From contig QAOA01003303.1 of assembly GCA_003255065.1 (NCBI GenBank), positions 27,851-91,850 on the forward strand: 64,000 nt of DNA. Direction: 5' to 3'. Every line of letters begins with the position of its first letter. Within the stretch, counting starts at the first letter, position 1. This document shows positions 11,623 through 21,510 of this stretch, one piece after another. This DNA comes from Cercis canadensis (taxonomy: Eukaryota; Streptophyta; Magnoliopsida; Fabales; Fabaceae). The notes under the pieces were generated by a model. The model did no database searches. It saw nothing but the letters and a program-made list of their open reading frames with translations, and had not been told where the DNA came from. The position numbers and the translations under genes were made by a program.

Positions 11623-12516
11623 TCCACCATGCAGAATCTAGAAATGCAGATTGGACAATTGGCATCATCTGTGAGTCAATTGCAATCCCAAGGTTCTGGT
11701 ACCCTTCCTTCTCAGACCATTCCTAACCCCAATTCGAAGAATGTGAGTGCAATCACTCTTAGGAGTGGCAAGTCAATTCCAGACCCTGCACCTGCAGTTC
11801 AGAGTCAACCAAGTGTGCCAGTTATACCTGTTGCTGACCCTAGCAGTTCCAGCCAGCGCACTAGTAGTTCCACTCCAAAGATGCCACAGCAGAAGCCTGC
11901 ATATTCTGCACCTCTTCCCTTTCCACAGAGAGCCACTCCGTCTAAGAAAACAGATGAGGCAGAGAATGATAGAGAGCTTCTGGAGACTTTCAGGAAAGTG
12001 GAAATCAACATTCCATTGCTGGATGCTATCAAGCAAATTCCTAAATATGCAAAAATTTTAAAGGAATTATGCACACAGAGGAGGCGGCTGAAGGGTAATG
12101 AGCGGATTAGCATGAGTCAGAATGTTTCAGCACTTATCCAACCTCTGCCCCAGAAGTGCAAGGATCCAGGCACTTTCACCATTCCATGTGTTATAGGCAA
12201 ATCCAAGTTTGAGCATGCCCTGCTAGACCTTGGTGCTTCCATTAATGTGATGCCTATGATTGTGTTTAGTTCTCTTGGACTTGGCCTCTTGAGAGCTACT
12301 GGTGTTGTGATTCAGTTAGCCAACAGGAGCAGTGCCCATCCAGCTGGGTTGATTGAAGATGTGTTGGTCAGAGTTGATGAGCTGATCTTTCCAACAGATT
12401 TCTACATTTTGGAGATGGAGGGATAGTCCCAATCCAGCAAGGCTCCACTCATTCTGGGCAGACCATTCCTAAAGACCGCACGGACCAAGATTGATGTTCA
12501 TGCAAGAACTCTATCC
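11623..12516 (+). pseudogene. Aspartic protease region (Athila-A)
   Basis: It continues the gag frame without a shift. The active site is LLDLGASINVMP near 12225-12255, the D-L-G-A-S form typical of plant Athila proteases, with SALIQPLPQKCKDPGTF before it and LILGRPFL after. A TAG at 12424-12426 falls where Athila-B has CAG. The spacer before the protease (11629-11950) is serine/proline-rich. It would process the polyprotein. Confidence 0.88.
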
Positions 12517-13158
12517 ATGGAGTTTGGAGACTCTGTTCTGCAATTCAATATTTTTGAGCCTATGCAGCATTCCATGGATGAGCACTCTGTCTTTCACATT
12601 GACTTGACTGATGATCTAGTTGGGGATGGGTATGATGAGCTCTGTGCTGACTTCCCAGATTTTGTTGGTGTTGATGACTCTGTTCAGTGCAACTCCTGTC
12701 CTGACTGTGATGGTGATATACCTTGTTCAGTGTGTGCTGAAATATCCGCCTTCTTGAGCAGTCCTGATTCTAAGTGCTGCAGTTGTGGTGATTCTGCTTG
12801 CACTGCTTGTTCTGAAATTGCAGCAATTTTAGAACAAGATGATTCTATCCTAGAGGCTGTGGTCATTGATGCTCCTGCAAAGTTAGTGGATGTGTCTGAG
12901 AAGCTATGTTATGAATTCCCTGACTTTGTGGGTATAGAGGATTATCTCCAGCGCTATTCACATGTTGTTTGTAATGGTGACATTAGCTGTGCCATCTGTG
13001 CAGAAATTTCTACATTTTTAAGCGATGGCAATCCTGGTGAATCTGCATCTGAAGCTAATTCTAGTTCTGGTTCCGGTTCTAATTCTACAGCTTTAGAAGA
13101 TGACTCTACAGGGGCAACTCAAGACTTCGTGAGAGTGGTCTTTGACCCTGGTATCTAG
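12517..13158 (+). CDS. Cysteine-rich tail of Athila-A polyprotein, duplicated module
   Basis: 213 codons open in the same frame as gag and protease, ending at TAG 13156-13158. The first ~30 residues finish the protease region (MEFGDSVLQFNIF). After that comes an acidic, cysteine-rich stretch containing CSVCAEISAFL, CTACSEIAAIL and CAICAEISTFL. The unit 'FPDFVG..D..Q....C..C.GDI.C..CAEIS.FL' occurs twice, so the region grew by internal duplication. Athila-B has one copy (VCAEISAFLSD) before its RT. It ends in a serine/glycine-rich stretch. No known fold was recognised. It is an internal part of the polyprotein, so the ATG at 12517 is not a real start. Confidence 0.65.
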   Translation: MEFGDSVLQFNIFEPMQHSMDEHSVFHIDLTDDLVGDGYDELCADFPDFVGVDDSVQCNSCPDCDGDIPCSVCAEISAFLSSPDSKCCSCGDSACTACSEIAAILEQDDSILEAVVIDAPAKLVDVSEKLCYEFPDFVGIEDYLQRYSHVVCNGDISCAICAEISTFLSDGNPGESASEANSSSGSGSNSTALEDDSTGATQDFVRVVFDPGI

Positions 13159-13333
13159 TTGTCTTCGTAAGAGTACTCGGAAGATGCTACCTTGACCTTC
13201 AGGGGAGTACATTTTCTGATTATCTTATTGTAATTGTATTCTATTTTCTATTCTATTTTGCTTTAATCTGTTTTTGTTTTCTGTTTTTGCTTCTATTTCT
13301 GTTTTCTGTTCATTTTATTTTCAATTTTCTGTT
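13159..13333 (+). other. T-rich non-coding stretch in Athila-A
   Basis: It is rich in TTTTCTG repeats and resembles the T-rich spacer after the coding region (13620-13790 and 45035-45300). No coding potential is seen. It replaces the N-terminal RT region present in Athila-B. Confidence 0.6.
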
Positions 13334-13490
13334 CTTGATGTCTGCTTTATCTTACCCCACATGCGTGCGGGAAGTTTGGTCATTTCTTGGATAAGCAGCT
13401 TTCAACCGCCACAAGCCATTCTGTGAGGGAGCTAAAGAGGACATAGTGGAGGAGGTCCACTTGCACGATGCCATCTGCCTCCCCTGATAA
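13334..13490 (+). pseudogene. Fused scraps of RT, RNase H and integrase C-terminus (Athila-A)
   Basis: About 65 bases match the RT thumb region of Athila-B near 42945-43000 (TTATCTTACCCCACATGC). They run into a ~15-base match to 43105 (GCTTTCAACCGCC), then into the last ~75 coding bases of Athila-B (GAGGGAGCTAAAGAGGA, ending at the TGA). Everything between has been removed, about 1.8 kb relative to Athila-B, besides the RT part upstream. The joins lie at short matching bases, so they look like deletions rather than recombination with unrelated DNA. Confidence 0.8.
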
Positions 13491-13604
13491 GGATGTTTCT
13501 TCTCTCTCTTTTACTTTACTTGTCCTTATGTGACTGCTTGCTATTACTTGTCATCTGTTGATACTTTTTGAAGTTCTTTTTCCATTGAGGACAATGTAAA
13601 ATTT

Positions 13605-13618
13605 AAGTGTGGGGGAGA
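13605..13618 (+). promoter_or_regulatory. Internal polypurine-tract-like motif, Athila-A
   Basis: AAGTGTGGGGGAGA sits just after the coding remnants. The first twelve bases are identical to the tract directly before the 3' LTR at 15009. Athila-B shows the same pair (45016 and 45983). It could act as a second plus-strand priming site. Confidence 0.6.
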
Positions 13619-15008
13619 GATTTCTGTATAGTTTAGTTGCTTTATTGTTTTCTGTTTAGTTGATTAGGTGTTTTCTGTTTAGTTGATTAGTTTACTATTT
13701 TTGTAAATTTGTTGTTTTCTGTTTTAATTTTTTCTATTTGTTGTTCTTGCTATTTTTTTTTTTTTTTGTTGTCATTTTTCTGTTTTAATTACCCTCCAAT
13801 GATGTTATAGAATTTGTAAAGTTGTAAGTTTAAAGTAATTACATTTCAAGGTTCATAGCATGATTGAATAACTTGTTTTCCATCCTTAATTTCACATGCT
13901 TGGTTTTAGATGTTGGATTGATGATTAAGTTTGATAGATACATGCCTTGTGAGATTTTGAGCCTTTTGATGAATGGATTTAGCAAATATGCCATTTTTTT
14001 CCTTCTTGTGTGATTTCACTCATGAAATTTGTTAACTCTATAACTTGCTTGATTCTTTTTTGAGGCTACATTTTCATTTGCATGCATGAACATGATTGAG
14101 GCATTCTTTCTTGATTTAGCCACTTTGCCAAATAGCCAACCTTGTATTATTTCCCTTTGATTACCCCTATTGAGCCTATTTGCCTATCTTTGATATTAGC
14201 TCATTATATGCCTATGTACAAAATACCATGTTGTTACCTTACCTTAGGGAATGGGAGAGCATTGGTTCATTGTCTTGGAGGAGCTCTTATGCTTGTGGGT
14301 AATTAATAGTACAAGTGTGGAGGTTGTGAATTCTAATGTGCAAAGTATTATGTGAAAGAAAGAAAGAAAGAGCCAATTGGTTCTGGAAAAAAAAAAAAAA
14401 GAAAAAAAAATCAGAATATTGAAAAAGGAAAAGAAAAGGAAAATGAATATGTGCAAAGGAAGGAGAATATGCTTTACACACTTGGAATTTAATGCTTGTC
14501 ATCTGAGTTCCTCTCCAATGTTCTTTTATTCTCTTTGAGTTTTACCTTATGATATCCATTTTGATTCATTTCTTTACCTTTACCTTGACCTTATTACAAC
14601 CTTAAATAAAGTCCTCTTGATTTGTGTGTGCATTTGTTTGAGTAGTAGAGAAGTAGAAGATAAGCAAGCTTATGGTAGTGCATCTCTTCATGAGTTGGAT
14701 TGAGTGAAGTACCTAATTTCTAAACACTTGAGGGATTGAGAGTATATCTTGTGAGGATCTATCATTCTTGACTTATGCTTTCCAATTGAAGTTACCTTGT
14801 TTGTTGATTTTGGATGAGAAGAAATTTTATTTCATGAATGCTGTGACTTCCTTGAATCTTTAATTGCTCATCTTACTTGTGGTATGAACTTCTGCATATC
14901 TTAAATATCATTGGGAGGTGATCCTTTAGTTTTTAAATTTGTTTTTGTTTCCTTGTTCTTGCTTTTCTTAGTTTTGGAATTTTAGTTTGCCCGAGACGTG
15001 CAAAAGCT
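13619..15008 (+). other. Non-coding spacer between pol end and 3' LTR, Athila-A
   Basis: About 1.4 kb of AT-rich sequence with a T-rich start and a poly-A/G tract at 14390-14450. No env-like ORF is visible; the 70-residue minus-strand frames over the purine tract are low-complexity by-products. Parts match the Athila-B spacer (for instance 13830-13990 with 45340-45500). Confidence 0.75.
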
Positions 15009-15023
15009 AAGTGTGGGGGAATT
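15009..15023 (+). promoter_or_regulatory. Polypurine tract, Athila-A
   Basis: AAGTGTGGGGGAATT lies immediately before the TG of the 3' LTR, the expected place for plus-strand priming. Confidence 0.85.
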
Positions 15024-15851
15024 TGATGAACACACTTTTTATACAATAGTTATCCCTCATACTTAGTCTTTTAAACCTCTTTTGGGCTGAATTGCATAGA
15101 CTTAGACCTCATTTCATGACTTTGGATCCATTTGTGCCTAATTGCAATTTCCAGCAATACTGAGCATTTTATGTTGTCTCTGTGTTTCGTGCATATCTTG
15201 AGTTCTGGATGTCTAAAAATTTCGAGTCATAGGAAATCTGAGAGAATTGTCTACAACTTTCTTTCAGGGCTCCAAAGCTAATTCGGACGTTCAGAAGGTC
15301 ATATGCAGCCTGGAAGCCAGAGAAGACATGTTGTCGCAGGATCCTGACCTACATGCAGTATTTGGGTCATAACTTGAGTTATGGATGTCATATGGACCTG
15401 AAACTGTACCATTGGAAAGCTAACAGAAAGAGCTTCAATTGATATGAAGACCGGTTCATCATATTTTATATTGAAGATGGTCTTATTTGCTGTGGAAGTT
15501 AGCTTACGGTTCTAGGCACCTATTGCCACTTAAATGGGCCTAACTTCCTCATGACAAGTCCAAATGGGCCCAAACCAAAGCCCAATTGAAGCTAAGGCCC
15601 ATGGGAACAAGTGTACCCTAAGGGCAATTTGGGTGTGCATGTAATTTTAGAGGTCTATATCAGCACAAGAGGGCAGCTGAAATTGAGAAGAAGTAAATTA
15701 GATATTTTTAGACAGCTTTTACTCTTTCCTTAGTCCTTAAGTTTTCTCTTAGATATTTTTGTAAGAACTTAGCTTCTCTTGTTCATGGAGGGCTAAATCA
15801 TCAAATCAATCCAGGTTTTGGCTGTTCTGATTATTGGTTTTGAGATTATGT
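15024..15851 (+). mobile_element. Athila-A 3' LTR, first 828 bp
   Basis: It matches the 5' LTR from its first base with roughly twenty small differences, including a short deletion near 15230. It is cut by the assembly gap; about 600 more bases are expected. Confidence 0.9.
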
Positions 15852-16540
15852 NNNNNNNNNNNNNNNNNNNNNNNNNNNNNNNNNNNNNNNNNNNNNNNNN
15901 NNNNNNNNNNNNNNNNNNNNNNNNNNNNNNNNNNNNNNNNNNNNNNNNNNNNNNNNNNNNNNNNNNNNNNNNNNNNNNNNNNNNNNNNNNNNNNNNNNNN
16001 NNNNNNNNNNNNNNNNNNNNNNNNNNNNNNNNNNNNNNNNNNNNNNNNNNNNNNNNNNNNNNNNNNNNNNNNNNNNNNNNNNNNNNNNNNNNNNNNNNNN
16101 NNNNNNNNNNNNNNNNNNNNNNNNNNNNNNNNNNNNNNNNNNNNNNNNNNNNNNNNNNNNNNNNNNNNNNNNNNNNNNNNNNNNNNNNNNNNNNNNNNNN
16201 NNNNNNNNNNNNNNNNNNNNNNNNNNNNNNNNNNNNNNNNNNNNNNNNNNNNNNNNNNNNNNNNNNNNNNNNNNNNNNNNNNNNNNNNNNNNNNNNNNNN
16301 NNNNNNNNNNNNNNNNNNNNNNNNNNNNNNNNNNNNNNNNNNNNNNNNNNNNNNNNNNNNNNNNNNNNNNNNNNNNNNNNNNNNNNNNNNNNNNNNNNNN
16401 NNNNNNNNNNNNNNNNNNNNNNNNNNNNNNNNNNNNNNNNNNNNNNNNNNNNNNNNNNNNNNNNNNNNNNNNNNNNNNNNNNNNNNNNNNNNNNNNNNNN
16501 NNNNNNNNNNNNNNNNNNNNNNNNNNNNNNNNNNNNNNNN
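15852..16540. other. Assembly gap (689 N)
   Basis: The Ns hide the end of the Athila-A 3' LTR, its right target duplication, and possibly part of the surrounding solo LTR. The expected hidden LTR remainder is about 600 bases, so the gap size is plausible. Confidence 0.99.
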
Positions 16541-17680
16541 AGGCGTTGCAGCCCCCTCCAGGCAGAAACTCGGAGGCTACAACCCTCTATCAGGAGGCCG
16601 CAGCACTCTCCAGGCAAAGAACCAGGGCGCCACAGTGCCCAAACCCAAGGCTGCAGCCCCCGACGGTCAACTCGTGATTTGACTTCTAGGCTTCCTAATT
16701 TCACTAGGACTCCTACTTTATTTTAATTCTTTTTTCTCCTAAACTTCCTAGGACCTATAAATAGGACTCTTAAAGTCTAAATTAAGGTTCGACACTTTTT
16801 AGAGAAGAGGCAAGAGAAAGAGAGGATTCAACCTTGAAGATCGATATTTTCAACACCAAATCGTCACATCGAATAGTTTATTTCTTCATCTCTCTCTTGT
16901 AACTGATGTCTAATCTGTGTGTGAAGTTATTTTCTGCATTCATTATGAACTAAATTCCACCATCTAGGGTGGAGATGTAGCCTAGCTAGGACGGATTGTA
17001 ATTCCTATGTTTTGAATCAAAAGACCGCCTAATTAATTGTCTTCTTTATCTTTGTTTTTACTGCTTCTATTTGACTGGCCATCTTATTAGATGATTAGAT
17101 GATTGCAATGTTACTGGGAGGTTAGTTGTAATTGGAGATCCTAGGGATAAAGAACAAAGATTCCATAAGGGATAGGAATATACCCTTATGATCTATGTAG
17201 CTAATAAAAAGAACCATAGAAGTAATTGAATTTCAGATTATTCATAATTCACATAGGGATATAGTGGGATTGTAATTTGAAATTACGTTTACTTGACCTT
17301 GGGAAAGGCTAGTGGGCAATTTAGGGTTCTTGGCTAGCAATTAAGAGGGATGGCTTTGGTTAATGAATGAGGAATAAAAATCCGAACTAGCTATGGTGAA
17401 ATCAAAACCCTAGATATTCTCTCATCATATTCTTACTCATTTTTATAGCAATTATTCCTTGCTTACTGTTTTGCATTTAATTATCATCATAATTCACTCA
17501 TTCATTATCTAGATAAAATTAGTGTACACATAATTTTGGTACTTAATAGCCACAGTCTCCGTGGGACAATACTTTATCTCACCTCTTTATCACTTGATTA
17601 CGACACGTGCACTTGCATTCACTTTTAACGTAACACTTTCTCATTTGAAAAGAAATTGTGGGCCTAATTTTCTTTTCTAT

Positions 17681-20600
17681 CCTCACATATTGCACCTTCT
17701 CTGGAACTGGACGACGGCAGGGAGATGTAGAACAATTGACTTTGAGGGAAGAATGGATGTCGTTGCTAGTGCTGGTGGCAGTGCTGGATGTGGTGCCTTG
17801 TGTTTTAATCTCAAGCTTCACCTCTCCCCTATCTAAGTGATTAAGAGTACAGAAAGGAGCAGAAGCTTAGAGTAAGGATCGATTTTTTTTTCTATTTTTT
17901 GTAGTTTTCAATGCTGATTATGGTATCAAGTATGACATTGGTATTTCTAAATTTCATTTGATGACAACAATCTTTAAGTTAAGGAATGCATTCCAAGTAT
18001 TTGATAGAATGTCTTAGTGGCCTGCTTTTGAGCTTTCATTTATGTAGTTGGGAATTGTAATGAGAAAGTTTGTCATCTTGTTGGTTCATATTTTTAGTTA
18101 CTCTTGCACATTGAGTTAAATTTCCTTTATTTTATTTCTGTATGGTTGCAAGAATCCGGGGAACTGGGATAGTAGTATCACATGTTAAAAAATATAAACA
18201 TCATATATTGTCTTTGTAACATCCATGAATACACAAATCATTTCAGCAAAAACATAGAATCATTGAACTAGAAGTAACACTACATTTATATTCTTGGTAA
18301 TACAAATGATTGGTAGTGAAGGAACACTGGGTTTAATAACAGAAGTAACACTGGGTCTTCAGAAAATTCTCCAGCATTCTATGGTAGATTGATTCTTTCT
18401 TTCTTTGGATGTGTTCTTTTCTCTGAATTTGCTCTAATCCATCAAACTATATTATTTTGACTATCCATCAGATCTATATTGTTTGTGCCCTTGTAATGCA
18501 ATTTTCATCAAACATGTTGTACACATTTATTACTCATTAGAATGTATATCATCAATTTTGATCCTGGAGATGAGATGAGATGGAGAGCTTTTACATTGAC
18601 GTTTTCTTTTATCTTTCTGCTGTATTATTTTGTATTTTCTTTCTGGTGGATAGCTTATCCTCTCTTCATCTTGGACTCTTCCTTTCTTAATAAAATGCTT
18701 CTTTTATCCCAAAAAAAAAAAGAAAATCTGATCCTGGACATATGTTGATGCAAGTCACCGGCCATAACCATCTGACATGCCAATTCTAAGTTGGATGGCA
18801 AGATTGCTTGTTTCTGGTTTCCACTCAACGAGTTTCAATTTTTAAACATCAATTCATGATTATCATTGTAGATCAAAATATGTAAACCTGTCAAAAACAT
18901 ATACAAACAAAAATGTAAAATCATTGAACTAGACTTAAGCAAACCAATAAAGCTGTAAAACTACTTAAATACTTTTGGTCTAGCCAACAAAGTTTAGAAA
19001 TTGTAACAAAATGACAAAATAATTTATCTCTATCAATCAATTGAACATAAAATAGGCCTATACAAAAACTAGTTGAAATCATATCTTGGCTTGAGAGAAT
19101 GCCCATTGCAATGCCATATAATATAATAAGCAACTTTTCCTTTGTTAAAATTTGATGTCTTGGCTTTGTCAAAATTATATGCTTGTGTTGTCAAATAGGA
19201 AAAGAAAAAGAGAAAAACAATTTAGCAAATAAGTAGAAAAATGTAATAACTTATTATAAATTACATATTGAATAATCTAACATGGGTCATACTCATATGA
19301 GCTACTGTGGAAACTTGGCATCCCTGTAAAAATGGCACATGTTGTACATAAAAAAAAAATTAAAATACATATAAGAGTGAACAATAAGATCAATTAAATA
19401 TGTAAGTACCTATGATTGGCCATATAGTATAATTGGAGTGGTATGGTGGGGCAAACATTTTTCTCAGTGGACTACACTTGTGAGCATCTCTATTTTTATT
19501 TTTATTTTTTCTCCACACAACTTTTAGGTCTACTTTTTACACTAGACACAACATCCTTTCTTTTTATACCGTTGGCTTGAGATTCATTATTTTTTCAGTT
19601 GAAGCAATAGCCTTGTCACTTGTTGTAGCTTGATTAGCTTGACCATTTACATTTACATCACCTGNCCCTGTAAAAATGGCACATGTTGTACATAAAAAAA
19701 AATTAAAATACATATAAGAGTGAACAATAAGATCAATTAAATTTCTGCAACATATGTAAGTACCTGTGATTGGCCATATAGTATAATTGAAGTGGTATGG
19801 TGGGGTAAACATTTTTCTCAGTGGACTACACTTGTGAGCATCTCTATTTTTATTTTTATTTTTTCTCCACACAACTTTTAGGTCTACTTTTTACACTAGA
19901 CACAACATCCTTTCTTTTTATATCGTTGGCTTGAGATTCATTATTTTTTCAGTTGAAGCAATAGCCTTGTCACCTGTTGTAGCTTGATTAGCTTGACCAT
20001 TTACATTTACATCACCTGTTAATAACTTAATATGGTTGATGCTTATCTTCTACCCTCTTTATCAAGTAAATCCCCTCCCTCCATCCTCTTTATTGTCTAT
20101 ACAATCCAAAACACCATCTCAAGGTGTAAATAATATAGTGACAATTGTTTTATTAAGTAAATTGCAAATCACTTCTGCCAAAGCTTTGAAATATCCAGTT
20201 GTCCTTACATTCATCAAGCAAAAAGACAAAGACAAGGAAAGAACTACTACCTAACAAATAAAACCAATTCAGTAGTCACATAACAAAGAAAAGTAAGGCC
20301 TCACCAAAAGTTAAACAACAATTCATGTACATTGATTCAATTTAAAGATTACTAACACATCAATTTAAGAATTCTTCAGAGTAACATCTCAACAAAAATA
20401 CCCAAACCATCTATCTTGTGTTCATCCATATACACATAAAATGCCAACAGATGCATGAACCCAGATATGAAAAATGTTAAAATAAATCTGCAACATTCTA
20501 TTCATAGCAAGGTCAAATCAACCTCTAAGAAAAAAAAAGTTATTGATTTCTAATCAGACGTCAAAATTTAGTTTCCAACTATATAAGATTCCTCGGTCAA

Positions 20601-20970
20601 TTTTAAATTTTTCTCTATTTACCTAATGTTTTAATAATAATTTCACAACAACTTTAAAAAACAACAACAACACACCTGCAATGGCAGTGTTGGAGTTCGT
20701 CCTAAGGTGGTCAAAGGTGGCCGGAAACAACTGATATGGGGAGAAAGCAAAGTTATACACAAAAAAAGACAAAAAATTAAGCTAGCATTAGGATGGATGG
20801 GCTTCGCCGGAATTGGCCTTACTGGCGTTTCCTTGCCTTTGCCGGTGCAGAACTTGTCCGGTGGTCGCCGGATTTTACCAATCTCCCCTGGCAGTGCTCA
20901 ATGGCTATGGGCTTTTGCAGAGGAAGGGGTTTTTGGCTGCCACCAGGATGTGCCGGTTCAACTGCCAATT
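17681..20970. other. MULE interior, no transposase recognised
   Basis: Mostly AT-rich. 18540-18720 ends with an AATAAAATGCTTC stretch and poly-A, like the 3' tail of a LINE-type element. 19322-20018 is duplicated around an N. On the minus strand, short frames around 19460-19660 (VWRKNKNKNRDAHKCSPLR) and 20050-20250 look vaguely exon-like but contain stops and match nothing I recognise. 20690-20970 is GC-richer than its surroundings, as captured gene pieces can be, but its origin is unknown. Confidence 0.6.
19322..20018. other. Likely assembly artefact: ~350-bp direct duplication around N (19666)
   Basis: 19322-19665 and 19667-20018 are near-identical, differing by an ~8-11 base insertion (near 19743) and a few substitutions, with only the N between them. 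Confidence 0.85.
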
Positions 20971-21306
20971 ATAGGAAAGCAAATTAGGCCTGCAATTTCT
21001 TTTCAAATGAGCAAGTACCAACCTAATAGGGAAGTCAGGGAGTGGTTATTGAAGACAGAAGGTGAATCAGAACTGAGAGAGAGGGAAGTTTAGAGATATG
21101 GTGGTGATGCCAAGAGTGAGAGATGATGGAGAACCCAGTGTGAAAGAGAGATCGAGAAGGGGAAGAAGAAAGGGATACGACAAGTAATGCCGTTACATAA
21201 GAGGTGCATTGAGGTGGCATTTATGTGTAAAAAATAATACATATGTTATGTTTTAATAGGGGAACAACACCACTAGTACTTATGGAACTTTACCTAAGTT
21301 TTGTCC
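20971..21306 (-). repeat. MULE right TIR
   Basis: 336 bases that match the left TIR in inverse orientation, from GGACAAAACTTAGG (minus strand, at 21306) to the TCATTTGAAAAGAAATTG block near 21000. The target duplication TTATAAAAT follows at 21307-21315. Confidence 0.87.
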
Positions 21307-21510
21307 TTATAAAATCACTTATCAAATAACATATTCAAACATAAAACTAATTCCCTTCAATTTTTTATTTCCCATAGCAAAATATTAGTGTTGTTCAGCC
21401 AATATGACCTTCATCTACATAAACCCAAATAAGCTACACCTTTTGTTATTCACCATGAGATAGACCATCTATATATGAACACATAGTCTTCCACATTGCT
21501 TCTCCTCATT

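Larger units (their letters stand above)
8063..16540 (+). mobile_element. Athila-type Ty3/gypsy element (Athila-A), pol deleted; 3' end in gap
   Basis: In order: 5' LTR, tRNA primer site, one long gag-protease frame with an extra cysteine-rich tail, tiny remnants of pol, a 1.5 kb non-coding spacer, polypurine tract and 3' LTR. LTR ends are TGATGA and TCATCA. Gag and protease closely resemble those of Athila-B at 38428-47416. The visible parts of the two LTRs differ by only a few percent, so insertion is fairly recent. The right end should fall near 16445, inside the N gap, so the exact end and target duplication (left flank GGCAT) cannot be confirmed. RT, RNase H and integrase are essentially gone, making the element non-autonomous. 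Confidence 0.9.
7764..17635 (+). mobile_element. Solo LTR in MULE TIR, itself interrupted by Athila-A
   Basis: The LTR starts TGATAAGTCGG and ends TAACGTAACA. It is flanked by a perfect 5-bp duplication, CTTTC, at 7759-7763 and 17636-17640. Only one LTR is present and no internal region, so it is a solo LTR left by recombination. Left and right visible parts are 305 and about 1095 bases; some may be hidden in the N gap. It has a TATAAATA box at 16755-16762. Next to the Athila insertion it carries a degenerate GC-rich mini-repeat of the form GCGCCGCAGCCCC. Its central layout resembles the solo LTR at 22999-24470. The lineage is not identified. Confidence 0.85.
7467..21306. mobile_element. Mutator-like element (MULE), non-autonomous, interrupted by nested retroelements
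   Basis: Both ends begin GGACAAAACT (right end on the minus strand). The flanks carry an identical 9-base duplication, TTATAAAAT, at 7458-7466 and 21307-21315, the length typical of Mutator elements. The terminal inverted repeats are long: 337 bases on the left once the insertion is removed, 336 on the right. Removing the solo LTR with its nested Athila leaves about 4.0 kb, less ~350 bases if the duplication at 19666 is artefactual. No MURA-type transposase was recognised in the interior, so it probably depended on another element. Long TIRs plus a 9-bp duplication make the class assignment strong; the interior origin is unknown. Confidence 0.85.

Noticed and set aside
12684..12866. 60-codon minus-strand ORF opposite the cysteine-rich region
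   Set aside because: It is a shadow of the plus-strand polyprotein frame.
15793..16726. Three ~300-codon ORFs on both strands
   Set aside because: They are open only because they run through the 689-N gap; flanking codons are LTR sequence.
20707..21093. 128-codon plus-strand ORF
   Set aside because: It overlaps the MULE right TIR, whose left counterpart is not open in this frame; no recognisable domain.
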